In this document: positions 51,544 through 59,656 of the stretch, one piece after another | Layout of the letters: the number at the start of each line of letters is the position of its first letter | Position numbering within the stretch: the first letter of the stretch is position 1 | Origin: Methylobacterium sp. UNC378MF | GTDB lineage: Bacteria; Pseudomonadota; Alphaproteobacteria; Rhizobiales; Beijerinckiaceae | Reading direction: 5' to 3' | DNA length: 64,000 nt | NCBI RefSeq assembly: GCF_900103195.1 | Contig: NZ_FMWU01000005.1 | Span: forward strand, 202,827 to 266,826 | The notes under the pieces: generated by a model | The model's input: only the letters and a program-made list of their open reading frames with translations | Told to the model about the DNA's origin: nothing | Database searches by the model: none | Position numbers and translations under genes: made by a program

Positions 51544-52473
51544 ATGATCACCCGACGCACCCTCGCCAGCGCCGCCGCGGCCCTCGCCCTCCTCGGCCTG
51601 CCGGCCGCCGCCCAGGACTGGAAGGCCCAGTATCCGGAACTGACGCTCGGCGTGATCCCGGCCGAGAACGCCTCGGGCACCGCCGACCGCTGGGCGCCGC
51701 TCACCGCCTACCTGACCAAGACCCTCGGCGTGCCGGTGAAGCTGCGGGTCGCGAGCGACTACGCCGCTGTGATCGAGGGCCAGCGGGCCGGCAACATCCA
51801 GATCGCGTGGTACGGGCCGGCCTCGTTCGCGCGGGCCGTGATGACCGGCGTGAAGATCGAGCCGATCGTCAACCAGAAGCACGAGACCGGCGCCTCGGGC
51901 TATTATTCGGTGGTCTACGTGCTGGCCTCCAGCCCTTACAAGACCGTCGAGGATCTGAAGGGCAAGAACCTCGCGCTGGTCGATCCGAACTCGACCTCCG
52001 GCAACCAGGCGCCGCGCTTCTTCCTGAAGCGGGCCGGCTACGACGTCGAGAAGTTCTTCAGCAAGATCTTCTACGCCGGCAGCCACGAGAACGCCGTCCT
52101 GGCGCTCACTCAGGGCACGGCCGACGCCGCCGCCAACCTGTGGAATTCCGAGACCGACACGATGGTCACCCGCATGGCCGCCAAGGGCATGCTCAAGAAG
52201 CCCGACGGCACGCCGATGCAGCAATCGGACTTCCGGGTCGTGTTCAAGTCCGACTTCCTGCCGGAAGGGCCCTTCGCCATGCTGACGAGCCTGCCGGACG
52301 ACCTGAAGGCCAAGATCCGCGACGCCTTCGTGGCCCTGCCGAAGGCCGACAAGACCGCGTTCGACCGGCTCTCCGACGGCAAGGACCAGGATCTCACGCC
52401 GGTGACCCTCAAGGATTACCAGCCGATCATCGACATGCTGCGGTTCAACGACGAGCAGCGCCGGAAGTCCTGA
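51544..52473 (+). CDS. phnD: Phosphonate ABC transporter substrate-binding protein
   Basis: Periplasmic binding protein of 309 aa. A Tat- or Sec-like signal (ITRRTLASAAAALALLGLPA) precedes the mature domain. LTLGVIPAENASGTADRWAP, then VIEGQRAGNIQIAWYGPASF and LVDPNSTSGNQAPRFFL are the phosphonate-binding family blocks. The ATG at 51544 has AAGGA 7 nt upstream; an ATG at 51529 in the same frame overlaps that Shine-Dalgarno. It delivers alkylphosphonates, and perhaps phosphite, to PhnC/PhnE. It is followed by two permease genes. Confidence 0.94.
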   Translation: MITRRTLASAAAALALLGLPAAAQDWKAQYPELTLGVIPAENASGTADRWAPLTAYLTKTLGVPVKLRVASDYAAVIEGQRAGNIQIAWYGPASFARAVMTGVKIEPIVNQKHETGASGYYSVVYVLASSPYKTVEDLKGKNLALVDPNSTSGNQAPRFFLKRAGYDVEKFFSKIFYAGSHENAVLALTQGTADAAANLWNSETDTMVTRMAAKGMLKKPDGTPMQQSDFRVVFKSDFLPEGPFAMLTSLPDDLKAKIRDAFVALPKADKTAFDRLSDGKDQDLTPVTLKDYQPIIDMLRFNDEQRRKS

Positions 52474-52489
52474 TCCGGAGCCGCCCGCC

Positions 52490-53371
52490 TTGCGCGGTCT
52501 GACACCCCTGTCGCCGGAGCGGGAAGCCGCCCTCTCCGGCCTCTACGCGGCGGCGACCGGTGCCGCCCGCCGCCGCACGTTGGCGGGCTTCGCCCTTGCG
52601 GCGGCGCTCGCCGTGGTCGCCGGCCTGATCGCCGAGGTGCGGCCGCTGGTCTTCGCCGAGAATATCGGCAGGTTCACCGCCTACATCCAGCAGATCCTGC
52701 CGCCGATCGGCCTCGAGCACCCGCTCGAGGACGTCCGCGCCTGGTACTGGGGCCTGCCCAAATGGCTCGGCCTGCTGGGCGAGACCCTGCTCATGGCCTA
52801 TCTCGGGACGCTGCTCGGGGGGCTGGCGGGCTTCGTCCTCAGCTTCGTGGCCGCCGCCAACCTCGTGCGGTCGCGCCTGCTGCGCGTCGGCGCCAAGCGC
52901 CTCCTGGAGCTGTGCCGCACCGTCCCCGAGGTGGTGTTCGCGCTGATCTTCGTGATCGCCTTCGGCCTGGGCCCAATGGTGGGCGTCCTCGCCATCGCGA
53001 TCCACACCACGGGCGCGCTCGGCAAGCTGTTCTCCGAGGTGGTCGAGAACATCGACATGCGACCCGTCGAGGGCCTGTCGGCCTCCGGCGCCACCTGGGT
53101 CCAGACGGTGCGCTTCGCGGTGCTGCCGCAGGTGCTGTCGAACTTCGCCTCCTACGCGCTGCTGCGCTTCGAGATCAACGTGCGCGGCGCCGGGGTGATG
53201 GGTTTCGTCGGTGCCGGCGGCATCGGCCAGGAATTCCTCGTGGCGATCCGCAACTTCTACTACGCGGACGTGAGCGCGATCCTCGTGCTGATCATCCTGA
53301 CCGTGTTCTGCATCGACCTCGCCACCGAGCGGGTCCGCCACCGCCTGATCGGCCCGGAGCAGGCCCGATGA
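52490..53371 (+). CDS. phnE: Phosphonate ABC transporter permease 1
   Basis: Integral membrane permease of 293 aa with about six helices. GLLGETLLMAYLGTLLGGLA and LELCRTVPEVVFALIFVIAF precede the binding-protein-dependent EAA region (GALGKLFSEVVENIDMRPVE, then LSASGATWVQTVRFAVLPQV). Start is TTG 52490, with GGAG about 10 nt upstream; the N-terminal 25 residues before the first helix are family-typical. It overlaps the second permease gene by 4 bp (ATGA). The two form a heterodimer with two PhnC subunits. Confidence 0.92.
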   Translation: MRGLTPLSPEREAALSGLYAAATGAARRRTLAGFALAAALAVVAGLIAEVRPLVFAENIGRFTAYIQQILPPIGLEHPLEDVRAWYWGLPKWLGLLGETLLMAYLGTLLGGLAGFVLSFVAAANLVRSRLLRVGAKRLLELCRTVPEVVFALIFVIAFGLGPMVGVLAIAIHTTGALGKLFSEVVENIDMRPVEGLSASGATWVQTVRFAVLPQVLSNFASYALLRFEINVRGAGVMGFVGAGGIGQEFLVAIRNFYYADVSAILVLIILTVFCIDLATERVRHRLIGPEQAR

Positions 53372-54234
53372 GTGCGCGTCCCGAGGCCCTGCGGGCGGCG
53401 GCCCGGGCCGACCTCGCCCGCCTGCGCGCGCGCTACCCGGCGCAGTTCCGAACCGACTGGCCGGGGCGGGCGCGACTCGCCGCCCTGCTCGTCGTCCTGG
53501 TCGGGCTCGCGGCTCTCGGTTACTGGCGCCTCGACTTCTCTGTGGCGCGGATCGTCCACGGTCTCGGGCGGCTCGGCTCCTTCGCGGTGCTGATGCTGCC
53601 GCCGTCGCCGGAGGGCCAGTTCTGGACCTTCCTGCACGCGCTCGGCGAGACTCTGGGCATCGCCTTCCTGGGCACGCTGACGGCGGCCATCTTCGCCTTC
53701 CCGGTGGCGTTCCTGGCGGCCCGGAACGTCGTGCCGAACCCGTTCGCGCGGTTCGCCGTCCGCCGCGGCCTCGACGTGATGCGCTCGGTCGACGTGCTGA
53801 TCTGGGCGCTGATCTGGATCAACGTCGTCGGGCTGGGTCCCTTCGCGGGGGCGCTCGCCATCGCGTGCTCGGATTTCGGGGCCTTCGGCAAGCTGTTCTC
53901 CGAGGCGATCGAGACCTGCGACAAGCGCGCCGGCGAGGGCGTCGTCGCCTCGGGCGGCTCGGCGCTCCACCGCATCCGCTTCGGGCTGATCCCCGGGGTG
54001 CTGCCGGTCCTGGCGAGCCAGGTCCTGTACTTCTTCGAGTCGAACACCCGCTCGGCGACGATCATCGGCATCGTCGGTGCGGGCGGCATCGGTCAGTACC
54101 TCACCGAGCTGATCCGCGTGCTGGAGCTGCAGCAGGTCGCCTTCCTGGTGCTGATGATCCTCGTGACCGTGGCGGCGATCGACTGGGTCTCGACCCGCCT
54201 GCGCCGGGCGATCATCGGGCCCGCGGCGCGCTGA
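53368..54234 (+). CDS. phnE: Phosphonate ABC transporter permease 2
   Basis: Second membrane subunit, 288 aa, paralogous to the first: helix 1 near LAALLVVLVGLAALGYW, LGETLGIAFLGTLTAAIFAF, and the EAA loop (GAFGKLFSEAIETCDKRAGE, then VASGGSALHRIRFGLIPGVL). IVGAGGIGQYLTELIRV is the conserved terminal block. ATG 53368 overlaps the first permease. It ends the plus-strand importer unit; a short copy of the dispersed repeat and then phnF follow on the other strand. Confidence 0.93.
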   Translation: MSARPEALRAAARADLARLRARYPAQFRTDWPGRARLAALLVVLVGLAALGYWRLDFSVARIVHGLGRLGSFAVLMLPPSPEGQFWTFLHALGETLGIAFLGTLTAAIFAFPVAFLAARNVVPNPFARFAVRRGLDVMRSVDVLIWALIWINVVGLGPFAGALAIACSDFGAFGKLFSEAIETCDKRAGEGVVASGGSALHRIRFGLIPGVLPVLASQVLYFFESNTRSATIIGIVGAGGIGQYLTELIRVLELQQVAFLVLMILVTVAAIDWVSTRLRRAIIGPAAR

Positions 54235-54250
54235 CGGGCGCCTCGGCTCT

Positions 54251-54282
54251 CCGTCATCACTTCGCTCCGCTCGCAAGGACGG
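54251..54282. repeat. Shortened dispersed repeat (locus G)
   Basis: A single 32-nt element joining the CGTCATCAC end of one half directly to the TTCGCTCCGCTCGCAAGGAC end of the other. It looks like an inverted pair that lost its middle. It lies between the convergent phnE and phnF genes. Confidence 0.65.
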
Positions 54283-54311
54283 TGTGCCGGGGCCGGCGAG
54301 CGGACACCGCG

Positions 54312-55055
54312 TCACCCCCCGATTACCAGCTCCACGCGGTCGGCGGCGAACAGGGTGCGGTTCGCCTGGATCGGCACGCCGGCGGGATCGATGTTGACGC
54401 TCGACACGACCAGCACGACCCGCCCCGGCGCGATGTCGAGGCGCTGCGCCTCCGCGGCGTCCGCGGGGCGGGCTCGGATGCGTGTCGAGAGCCGCGTGTA
54501 GTCGTGGACGCCACAGGCCGCGAAGGCCCGGGTGATCGAGCCGCGCTCGGCATAGGCCTCCGCGAAGCCCGCGAAGCGCGGCAGCGGCAGCCAGGTCAGT
54601 GCCGTCGAGAGCGGGGCGCTGTCCGCCCGGTGGACCGTCAGCAGCTCCAGGATCGGCGCGGCGGAGGCGAGCGCCAGAGCCGCCGCCTGCTCGGGCCCGG
54701 CCGGGATCGTGGCCGAGGCGATGAGGTCGCCCCAGGCCTCGCGCCCCGCCCCGGCGACGATCTCGGAGAAGCGCGTGCGCGGCCCGATCGGGTAGGCGAG
54801 CGGCGCCTCCTCCACGAAGGTGCCCCGGCCCTGGCTGGCGCGCACGAGGCCGCCCTCCGCGAGGGCCGCGAGGGCGCGCCGCACCGTATGCCGGTTCACC
54901 GCGAAGCGCGTCGCCAGGGCGGCCTCGGCGGGGAGTTGCTGTCCCGGCGCGTAGCGCCCCGCCGCGATCTCGGCCGTCAGCGCGTCGGCGATCTGCCGCC
55001 ACGCCGTCAGCCCTTCCCCCCGGACGAGGCCGGCCGCCTGCTCCTGCGCATCCAT
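54312..55055 (-). CDS. phnF: Phosphonate metabolism regulator PhnF (GntR/HutC family)
   Basis: Repressor of 247 aa. The winged helix-turn-helix (WRQIADALTAEIAAGRYAPG, then LPAEAALATRFAVNRHTVRR) occupies residues ~18-80, with the wing GGLVRASQGRGTFVEE. The UTRA effector domain follows (residues 95-240), with ILELLTVHRADSAPLSTALT and a final FAADRVELVIGG. It is divergent from phnG. A palindrome of the type used by HutC-family repressors lies in the spacer. ATG 55055 is preferred over an upstream TTG at 55067. It would repress the C-P lyase genes until phosphonate or phosphate signals release it. Confidence 0.92.
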   Translation of the reverse strand: MDAQEQAAGLVRGEGLTAWRQIADALTAEIAAGRYAPGQQLPAEAALATRFAVNRHTVRRALAALAEGGLVRASQGRGTFVEEAPLAYPIGPRTRFSEIVAGAGREAWGDLIASATIPAGPEQAAALALASAAPILELLTVHRADSAPLSTALTWLPLPRFAGFAEAYAERGSITRAFAACGVHDYTRLSTRIRARPADAAEAQRLDIAPGRVVLVVSSVNIDPAGVPIQANRTLFAADRVELVIGG

Positions 55056-55056
55056 C

Positions 55057-55074
55057 CTGTCATCCAAACTTCAT
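55057..55074 (+). promoter_or_regulatory. Candidate PHO box of the C-P lyase operon
   Basis: CTGTCAT-CCAA-ACTTCAT: the first 7-mer equals the PhoB consensus exactly, the second matches 4 of 7, and the spacer is CCAA as at pit and phnC. It ends 60 bp before the phnG ATG and immediately precedes the phnF start. Confidence 0.6.
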
Positions 55075-55092
55075 TTGTGCGGCGCACGCCAG

Positions 55093-55112
55093 TTGTCTAT
55101 ACACCTATACAA
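55093..55112. promoter_or_regulatory. Candidate PhnF operator
   Basis: TTGTCTATACACCTATACAA, an imperfect inverted repeat (TTGT...TATA / TATACAA) centred in the phnF-phnG spacer. HutC-subfamily regulators, including mycobacterial PhnF, bind sites of the type TGGTATAGACCA, so the sequence and place both fit. Two TATA segments could also be -10 elements. Confidence 0.5.
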
Positions 55113-55134
55113 CCGAGCGACGGAGGGATTCGCG

Positions 55135-55605
55135 ATGACGACGGCCCCGAGAGATCCGGGATCCGAGGGCGACACCGCGGCGCGCCAGGCCGTCATGGCC
55201 CTCTGTGCCGAGGCGAGCCGCGCGGATCTGGAGGCGGCCCTGTCGGGCCTCGATGCGCCCGCGGCAGCGGACCTGCGCCCGCCGGAGACCGGCCTCGTGA
55301 TGGCCTCGGGCCGGATCGGCGGCGACGGGCGCCCGTTCAATGTCGGCGAGGTCAGCGTGACCCGGGCCGCCATCCGCCTCGCGGACGGCCCGGCGGGCTT
55401 CGCCTACCACCTCGGCCGCGACCGCGCGAAGGCGCGGCTCGCCGCGATCCTCGACGCCCTCTGGCAGGATCCGGGGCGGCGCGCCCGGGTCGAGGCTGCC
55501 CTGGAGCCCGCCGCCCGGCGGCTCGCGGCCTCCCGGGATCAGGCCGCCCGGCGCACGGCCGCCACCCGGGTCGATTTCCTGACCCTCGCCCGCGGAGAGG
55601 ATTGA
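55135..55605 (+). CDS. phnG: Phosphonate C-P lyase system protein PhnG
   Basis: Subunit of the PhnGHIJ C-P lyase core, 156 aa. The stretch VMALCAEASRADLEAALSGL and the ETGLVMASGRIGGDGRPFNV block, then EVSVTRAAIRLADGPAGFAY and HLGRDRAKARLAAILDALWQ, are the family hallmarks. GGAGG lies upstream of ATG 55135. It opens the phnGHIJKLMN operon. Confidence 0.94.
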   Translation: MTTAPRDPGSEGDTAARQAVMALCAEASRADLEAALSGLDAPAAADLRPPETGLVMASGRIGGDGRPFNVGEVSVTRAAIRLADGPAGFAYHLGRDRAKARLAAILDALWQDPGRRARVEAALEPAARRLAASRDQAARRTAATRVDFLTLARGED

Positions 55606-55607
55606 GC

Positions 55608-56195
55608 ATGCTCGCCCCCGGCTTCGCCGATCCGGTCCACGACGCGCAGGGCACCTTCCGCGCCGTCATGGACGCGCTCGCCCGCCCCGGCCGCGTCCGG
55701 CCGCTCGTCGCCGACCTCGCGCCGCCCGCGCCGCTGACGCCGGAGCTGGCCGCCGTCGCGCTGACGCTCACCGACGCCGACACGCCGGTCTGGCTGGATC
55801 CGGCCCTCGCCGCGGCGCCGGAGGTCGCGGCCTATCTGCGCTTCCACACAGGCGCGCCGCTCACCGAAGACCCGGCCGAGGCGGCCTTCGCGCTGGTCCG
55901 CGAGCCTGCGCGCTGCCCGCCGCTAGCCCGCTTCGCCCCCGGGACGCCGGCCTATCCGGACACGGCCACGACCCTGGTGCTCGCCCTCGACGCGCTCACG
56001 GAGGGGGAGGGGCTGCACCTCTCCGGCCCGGGCATCCGGGGCACCGCCCGGATCGCGCCGGCGCCTCTGCCGGACGGCTTCGTGGCGCAGCTCTCGGAGA
56101 ATCGCGCCGGTTTCCCCCTCGGAGTCGACCTGATCCTCACCGCACCCCGCCACGTGGCCGGTCTCCCGCGCTCCACGACAGTGACGGAGGCCTGA
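55608..56195 (+). CDS. phnH: Phosphonate C-P lyase system protein PhnH
   Basis: Subunit of the C-P lyase core complex, 195 aa; structurally related to PLP transferases but without the cofactor. It starts MLAPGFADPVHDAQGTFRAV, with FRAVMDALARPGRV as the family motif. ADTPVWLDPAL, YLRFHTGAPLTEDPAEAAFA and SGPGIRG-(TARIAPAPLPDGF) continue the family pattern, and NRAGFPLGVDLILTAP is the conserved end. It follows phnG by 2 bp. Confidence 0.93.
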   Translation: MLAPGFADPVHDAQGTFRAVMDALARPGRVRPLVADLAPPAPLTPELAAVALTLTDADTPVWLDPALAAAPEVAAYLRFHTGAPLTEDPAEAAFALVREPARCPPLARFAPGTPAYPDTATTLVLALDALTEGEGLHLSGPGIRGTARIAPAPLPDGFVAQLSENRAGFPLGVDLILTAPRHVAGLPRSTTVTEA

Positions 56196-56198
56196 TTC

Positions 56199-57305
56199 AT
56201 GTACGTGGCCGTGAAGGGCGGCGAGGCCGCCATCGACAACGCCCATCGACTCCTCGCCGAGGCCCGCCGGGGCGACCAAGCCGTGCCCGAACTCTCCGTG
56301 GCGCAGATCCGCGAGCAGATGGCGCTTCTGGTCGACCGGGTGATGACGGAAGGCTCGCTCTATGATCCGGATCTCGCGGCGCTGGCGCTCAAGCAGGCGC
56401 GCGGCGACGTGGTCGAGGCGGTGTTCCTGGTCCGCGCCTACCGGACCACGCTGCCCCGTTTCGGCGCCTCCGCGCCGGTCGATACGGGCGCGATGGCGGT
56501 CGAGCGGCGCATCTCCGCCACCTTCAAGGATCTGCCCGGCGGCCAGGTGCTCGGGCCGACCTTCGACTACACCCACCGGCTGGTCGACTTCGCGCTCGCC
56601 GCAGACACCGTGTCCGAGCCCGCCGCCGAGGCCGAGCCCCGCGCGGATGCCGGTACCTGCCCGCGGGTCACCGACCTGCTCGCCCAGGACGGCCTGATCG
56701 AGCCCTCACCCCGGGATGACGGCACGCCCGTGGGCGACCTCACCCGCGAGCCGGTGGATTACCCGGCCGACCGGGCCCTGCGCCTCCAGGCGCTCGCCCG
56801 CGGCGACGAGGGCTTCGTGCTCGGCCTCGCCTACTCGACGCAGCGCGGCTACGGCCGCACCCACCCGTTCGTGGGCGAGATCCGGGTCGGCACGGTGGCC
56901 GTGGAGTTCGTGCCCGAGGAGCTGGGTTTCGCGGTGCCGCTCGGCCGGGTGCGCCTCACGGAGTGCCAGATGGTCAACCAGTTCAAGGGCTCGGGGGCGG
57001 CCCCGCCGCAATTCACCCGCGGCTACGGGCTGAGCTTCGGGCAGAGCGAGCGCAAGGCCATGGCGATGGCCCTGGTCGACCGGGCGCTCCGCGCGGAGGA
57101 GCTCGGCGAGCCGGTGGCGAGCCCGGCCCAGGACCAGGAATTCGTTCTGGCCCATTGCGACAGCCTCCAGGCGACCGGCTTCGTCGAGCACCTGAAGCTG
57201 CCCCACTACGTCGACTTCCAGGCGGAGCTGGAACTTGTTCGCCGGCTACGCGCCGAGTTCGAGCGGAAATCCGACGCCGTCGAGATGCAGGAGGCCGCCG
57301 AATGA
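56199..57305 (+). CDS. phnI: Phosphonate C-P lyase system protein PhnI
   Basis: Nucleosidase-type subunit of the core complex, 368 aa, needed to couple the phosphonate to ATP-derived ribose. It starts MYVAVKGGEAAIDNAHRLLA, typical of PhnI. RRGDQAVPELSVAQIREQMA, then DPDLAALALKQARGDVVEAV and FLVRAYRTTLPRFG, are the conserved first domain. AYSTQRGYGRTHPFVGEIRV, SFGQSERKAMAMALVDRAL and SPAQDQEFVLAHCDSLQATG close the protein. It starts 3 bp after phnH and overlaps phnJ by 4 bp. Confidence 0.95.
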   Translation: MYVAVKGGEAAIDNAHRLLAEARRGDQAVPELSVAQIREQMALLVDRVMTEGSLYDPDLAALALKQARGDVVEAVFLVRAYRTTLPRFGASAPVDTGAMAVERRISATFKDLPGGQVLGPTFDYTHRLVDFALAADTVSEPAAEAEPRADAGTCPRVTDLLAQDGLIEPSPRDDGTPVGDLTREPVDYPADRALRLQALARGDEGFVLGLAYSTQRGYGRTHPFVGEIRVGTVAVEFVPEELGFAVPLGRVRLTECQMVNQFKGSGAAPPQFTRGYGLSFGQSERKAMAMALVDRALRAEELGEPVASPAQDQEFVLAHCDSLQATGFVEHLKLPHYVDFQAELELVRRLRAEFERKSDAVEMQEAAE

Positions 57306-58171
57306 GCGCCGCGATCGCGCAGCGCCCGGAGAGCGAACCGGGCTACAACTTCGCCTATCTCGACGAGGGCACGAAGCGGATGATCCGCCGGGCCATCCTC
57401 AAGGCCATCGCGGTGCCGGGCTACCAGGTGCCCTTCGCCTCCCGCGAGATGCCGATGCCCTACGGCTGGGGCACCGGCGGCGTGCAGGTCACGGCCGCGA
57501 TCCTGGGCCGGTCGGACGTGCTCAAGGTCATCGACCAGGGCGCCGACGACACCACCAACGCGGTCTCGATCCGCCGCTTCTTCGCCAAGACCTCCGGGGT
57601 GGCCACCACCACCCGCACCGCGGAGGCGACGGTGATCCAGACCCGCCACCGCATCCCCGAGACGCCGCTCACCGAGGGGCAGACGCTGGTCTACCAGGTG
57701 CCGATCCCCGAGCCCCTGCGCTTCCTCGAGCCCCGCGAGACCGAGACCCGCCAGCTCCACGCGCTGGCCGAGTACGGCGCCATGCACGTGAAGCTCTACG
57801 AGGATATCAGCCGCCACGGGCACATCGCCACCACCTACGCGTATCCGGTGGAGGTGGCGGGCCGCTACGTGATGGACCCGTCGCCGACGCCGAAATTCGA
57901 CAATCCCAAGATGGACGACTGCCCGGCGCTCCAGCTCTTCGGCGCGGGCCGCGAGCGGCGGATCTACGCGGTGCCGCCCTACACGCGGGTGCGCAGCCTC
58001 GATTTCGAGGACCACCCGTTCCGCGTGCAGGCATTCACGCAGCCCTGCGCCCTGTGCGGCGCCCGCGGCCACTACCTCGACGAGGTGGTGACCGACGATT
58101 CCGGAGGCCGGATGTTCATCTGCTCCGACACCGACATCTGCGAGACCCGCGTCGCGGAGGCGGCCCGATGA
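57302..58171 (+). CDS. phnJ: C-P lyase, alpha-D-ribose 1-methylphosphonate 5-phosphate C-P lyase
   Basis: Radical-SAM enzyme of 289 aa that breaks the carbon-phosphorus bond. The four cysteines near the C-terminus (Cys249, 252, 274, 280; CALC and FICSDTDIC) have the same spacing as those of E. coli PhnJ (241, 244, 266, 272). Three bind the 4Fe-4S cluster and one is the catalytic thiyl residue. The N-terminus NFAYLDEGTKRMIRRAILKA, the GTGGVQVTAAILGRSDVLKV block and DDTTNAVSIRRFF are family-typical. ATG 57302 overlaps phnI. Confidence 0.97.
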   Translation: MSAAIAQRPESEPGYNFAYLDEGTKRMIRRAILKAIAVPGYQVPFASREMPMPYGWGTGGVQVTAAILGRSDVLKVIDQGADDTTNAVSIRRFFAKTSGVATTTRTAEATVIQTRHRIPETPLTEGQTLVYQVPIPEPLRFLEPRETETRQLHALAEYGAMHVKLYEDISRHGHIATTYAYPVEVAGRYVMDPSPTPKFDNPKMDDCPALQLFGAGRERRIYAVPPYTRVRSLDFEDHPFRVQAFTQPCALCGARGHYLDEVVTDDSGGRMFICSDTDICETRVAEAAR

Positions 58172-58941
58172 GCCCGCCGCTCCTCTCCGCCCACGGCCTG
58201 ACCAAGGCCTACGGCAGCCGGCTCGCCTGCGCGGGCATCGACCTCGACGTCACGGAGGGCGAGGTGCTCGCCATCGTGGGCGAATCGGGCTCGGGCAAGT
58301 CGACGCTCCTGTCGCTGCTTGCCGGCGAGCTGGCGCCCGATTCAGGCCAGATCCGCTACCGGATGCGCGACGGGCAGGTGCGCAGCCTCGCCGATCTCGG
58401 CCCTGCGGAGCTGCGCCGGCTGATGCGCACCGACTGGGGCTTCGTCCGCCAGGACGCCCGCCAGGGGCTGCGCATGGCGGTCTCGGCCGGCGGCAATGTC
58501 GGCGAGCGGCTGATGGGCCTGGGCGAGCGCCATTACGGCCGCATCCGCGGCCAGGCGCTCGACTGGCTCGGCCGGGTCGAGATCGACGCTGGCCGCGTGG
58601 ACGACCCGCCGAGCCAGTTCTCCGGCGGCATGCGCCAGCGCCTGCAGATCGCCCGCAACCTCGTCACCGCGCCGCGCCTCGTGCTGATGGACGAGCCGAC
58701 GTCCGGCCTCGACGTCTCGGTCCAGGCCCGGCTCCTCGACCTGATCCGGCGGCTCTCGGCGGAGCTCGGTCTCGCCGTGGTCATCGTCACCCACGACCTC
58801 GCGGTGGCGCGGCTGCTGTCGCACCGGATCGCCGTGATGCGGGCCGGCCGCGTGATCGAGACCGGCCTGACCGACCGGGTGCTCGACGATCCCGAGCACG
58901 CCTACACCCAGCTCCTCGTCGCCTCGGTGCTCGCCGCATGA
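58168..58941 (+). CDS. phnK: C-P lyase-associated ABC ATPase PhnK
   Basis: ATP-binding subunit of 257 aa that docks on the PhnGHIJ core. Walker A is IVGESGSGKSTLLSLL (about residue 33); the signature is SQFSGGMRQRLQIARNLV and Walker B LVLMDEPTSGLD. GFVRQDARQGLRMAVSAGGN corresponds to the core-binding region of PhnK. Although its sequence resembles peptide-transporter ATPases, there is no partner permease. It overlaps phnJ and phnL by 4 bp on either side. Confidence 0.95.
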   Translation: MSPPLLSAHGLTKAYGSRLACAGIDLDVTEGEVLAIVGESGSGKSTLLSLLAGELAPDSGQIRYRMRDGQVRSLADLGPAELRRLMRTDWGFVRQDARQGLRMAVSAGGNVGERLMGLGERHYGRIRGQALDWLGRVEIDAGRVDDPPSQFSGGMRQRLQIARNLVTAPRLVLMDEPTSGLDVSVQARLLDLIRRLSAELGLAVVIVTHDLAVARLLSHRIAVMRAGRVIETGLTDRVLDDPEHAYTQLLVASVLAA

Positions 58942-59645
58942 CCGCGCTCCTGACCTTCGAGAACGTCGCCAAGAGCTTCACCCTGCACCTGCGCGGCGGT
59001 GTCGTGCTGCCGGTGGTGGGCGACGTCAGCTTCACGGTGGCGCCCGGGGAGTGCGTGGTGCTGGGCGGACCCTCAGGGGCGGGGAAATCCTCGCTCCTGA
59101 AGATGGCCTACGGCAATTACCGCTGCGATGCCGGCGCCATCCGGGTCCGCGACGGCGAGGCCGTGGTCGACGTGGTGCGTGCCGATCCGCGGGTGGTGCT
59201 GGCGCTGCGGGCGCGGGTCATCGCCTACGTGTCGCAGTTCCTGCGGGTCATCCCGCGGGTCCCGGCCCTCGACGTGGTCGAGGCGGCCGGCCGCGAGGGC
59301 GGCCTGTCCGAAGAGGCGGCGCGCGCCCGGGCCAAGGACCTGCTCGCCCGGCTCAACCTGCCCGAGCGGCTCTGGGATCTGCCGCCCGCGACCTTCTCGG
59401 GGGGCGAGCAGCAGCGGGTCAACATCGCCCGGGGCCTGATCGCCGACCGGCCGCTGCTGCTGCTCGACGAGCCGACCGCCTCCCTGGACGCGCAGAACCG
59501 CGCCGTGGTGGCCGAGCTCGTGCGCGAGAAGCTCCAGGCCGGGGCCGGCGTGCTCGGCATCTTCCACGACAGCGAGATGCGCGACGCTGTGGCGACCCGG
59601 GTGGTCGATGTCACCCGCTTCGCGCCGCAAGCCCGGGCAGCCTGA
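58938..59645 (+). CDS. phnL: C-P lyase-associated ABC ATPase PhnL
   Basis: Second ABC-type ATPase of the C-P lyase complex, 235 aa. Walker A is LGGPSGAGKSSLLKMAYGNY, the signature is FSGGEQQRVNIARGL, and Walker B is LLLLDEPTASLDAQNRAVV. VSQFLRVIPRVPALDVVEAA is the PhnL-specific Q-loop region. The C-terminal HDSEMRDAVATRVVDVT contains the switch His. It overlaps phnK by ATGA and ends 11 bp before phnM. Confidence 0.94.
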   Translation: MTALLTFENVAKSFTLHLRGGVVLPVVGDVSFTVAPGECVVLGGPSGAGKSSLLKMAYGNYRCDAGAIRVRDGEAVVDVVRADPRVVLALRARVIAYVSQFLRVIPRVPALDVVEAAGREGGLSEEAARARAKDLLARLNLPERLWDLPPATFSGGEQQRVNIARGLIADRPLLLLDEPTASLDAQNRAVVAELVREKLQAGAGVLGIFHDSEMRDAVATRVVDVTRFAPQARAA

Positions 59646-59656
59646 GGATCTTCACG

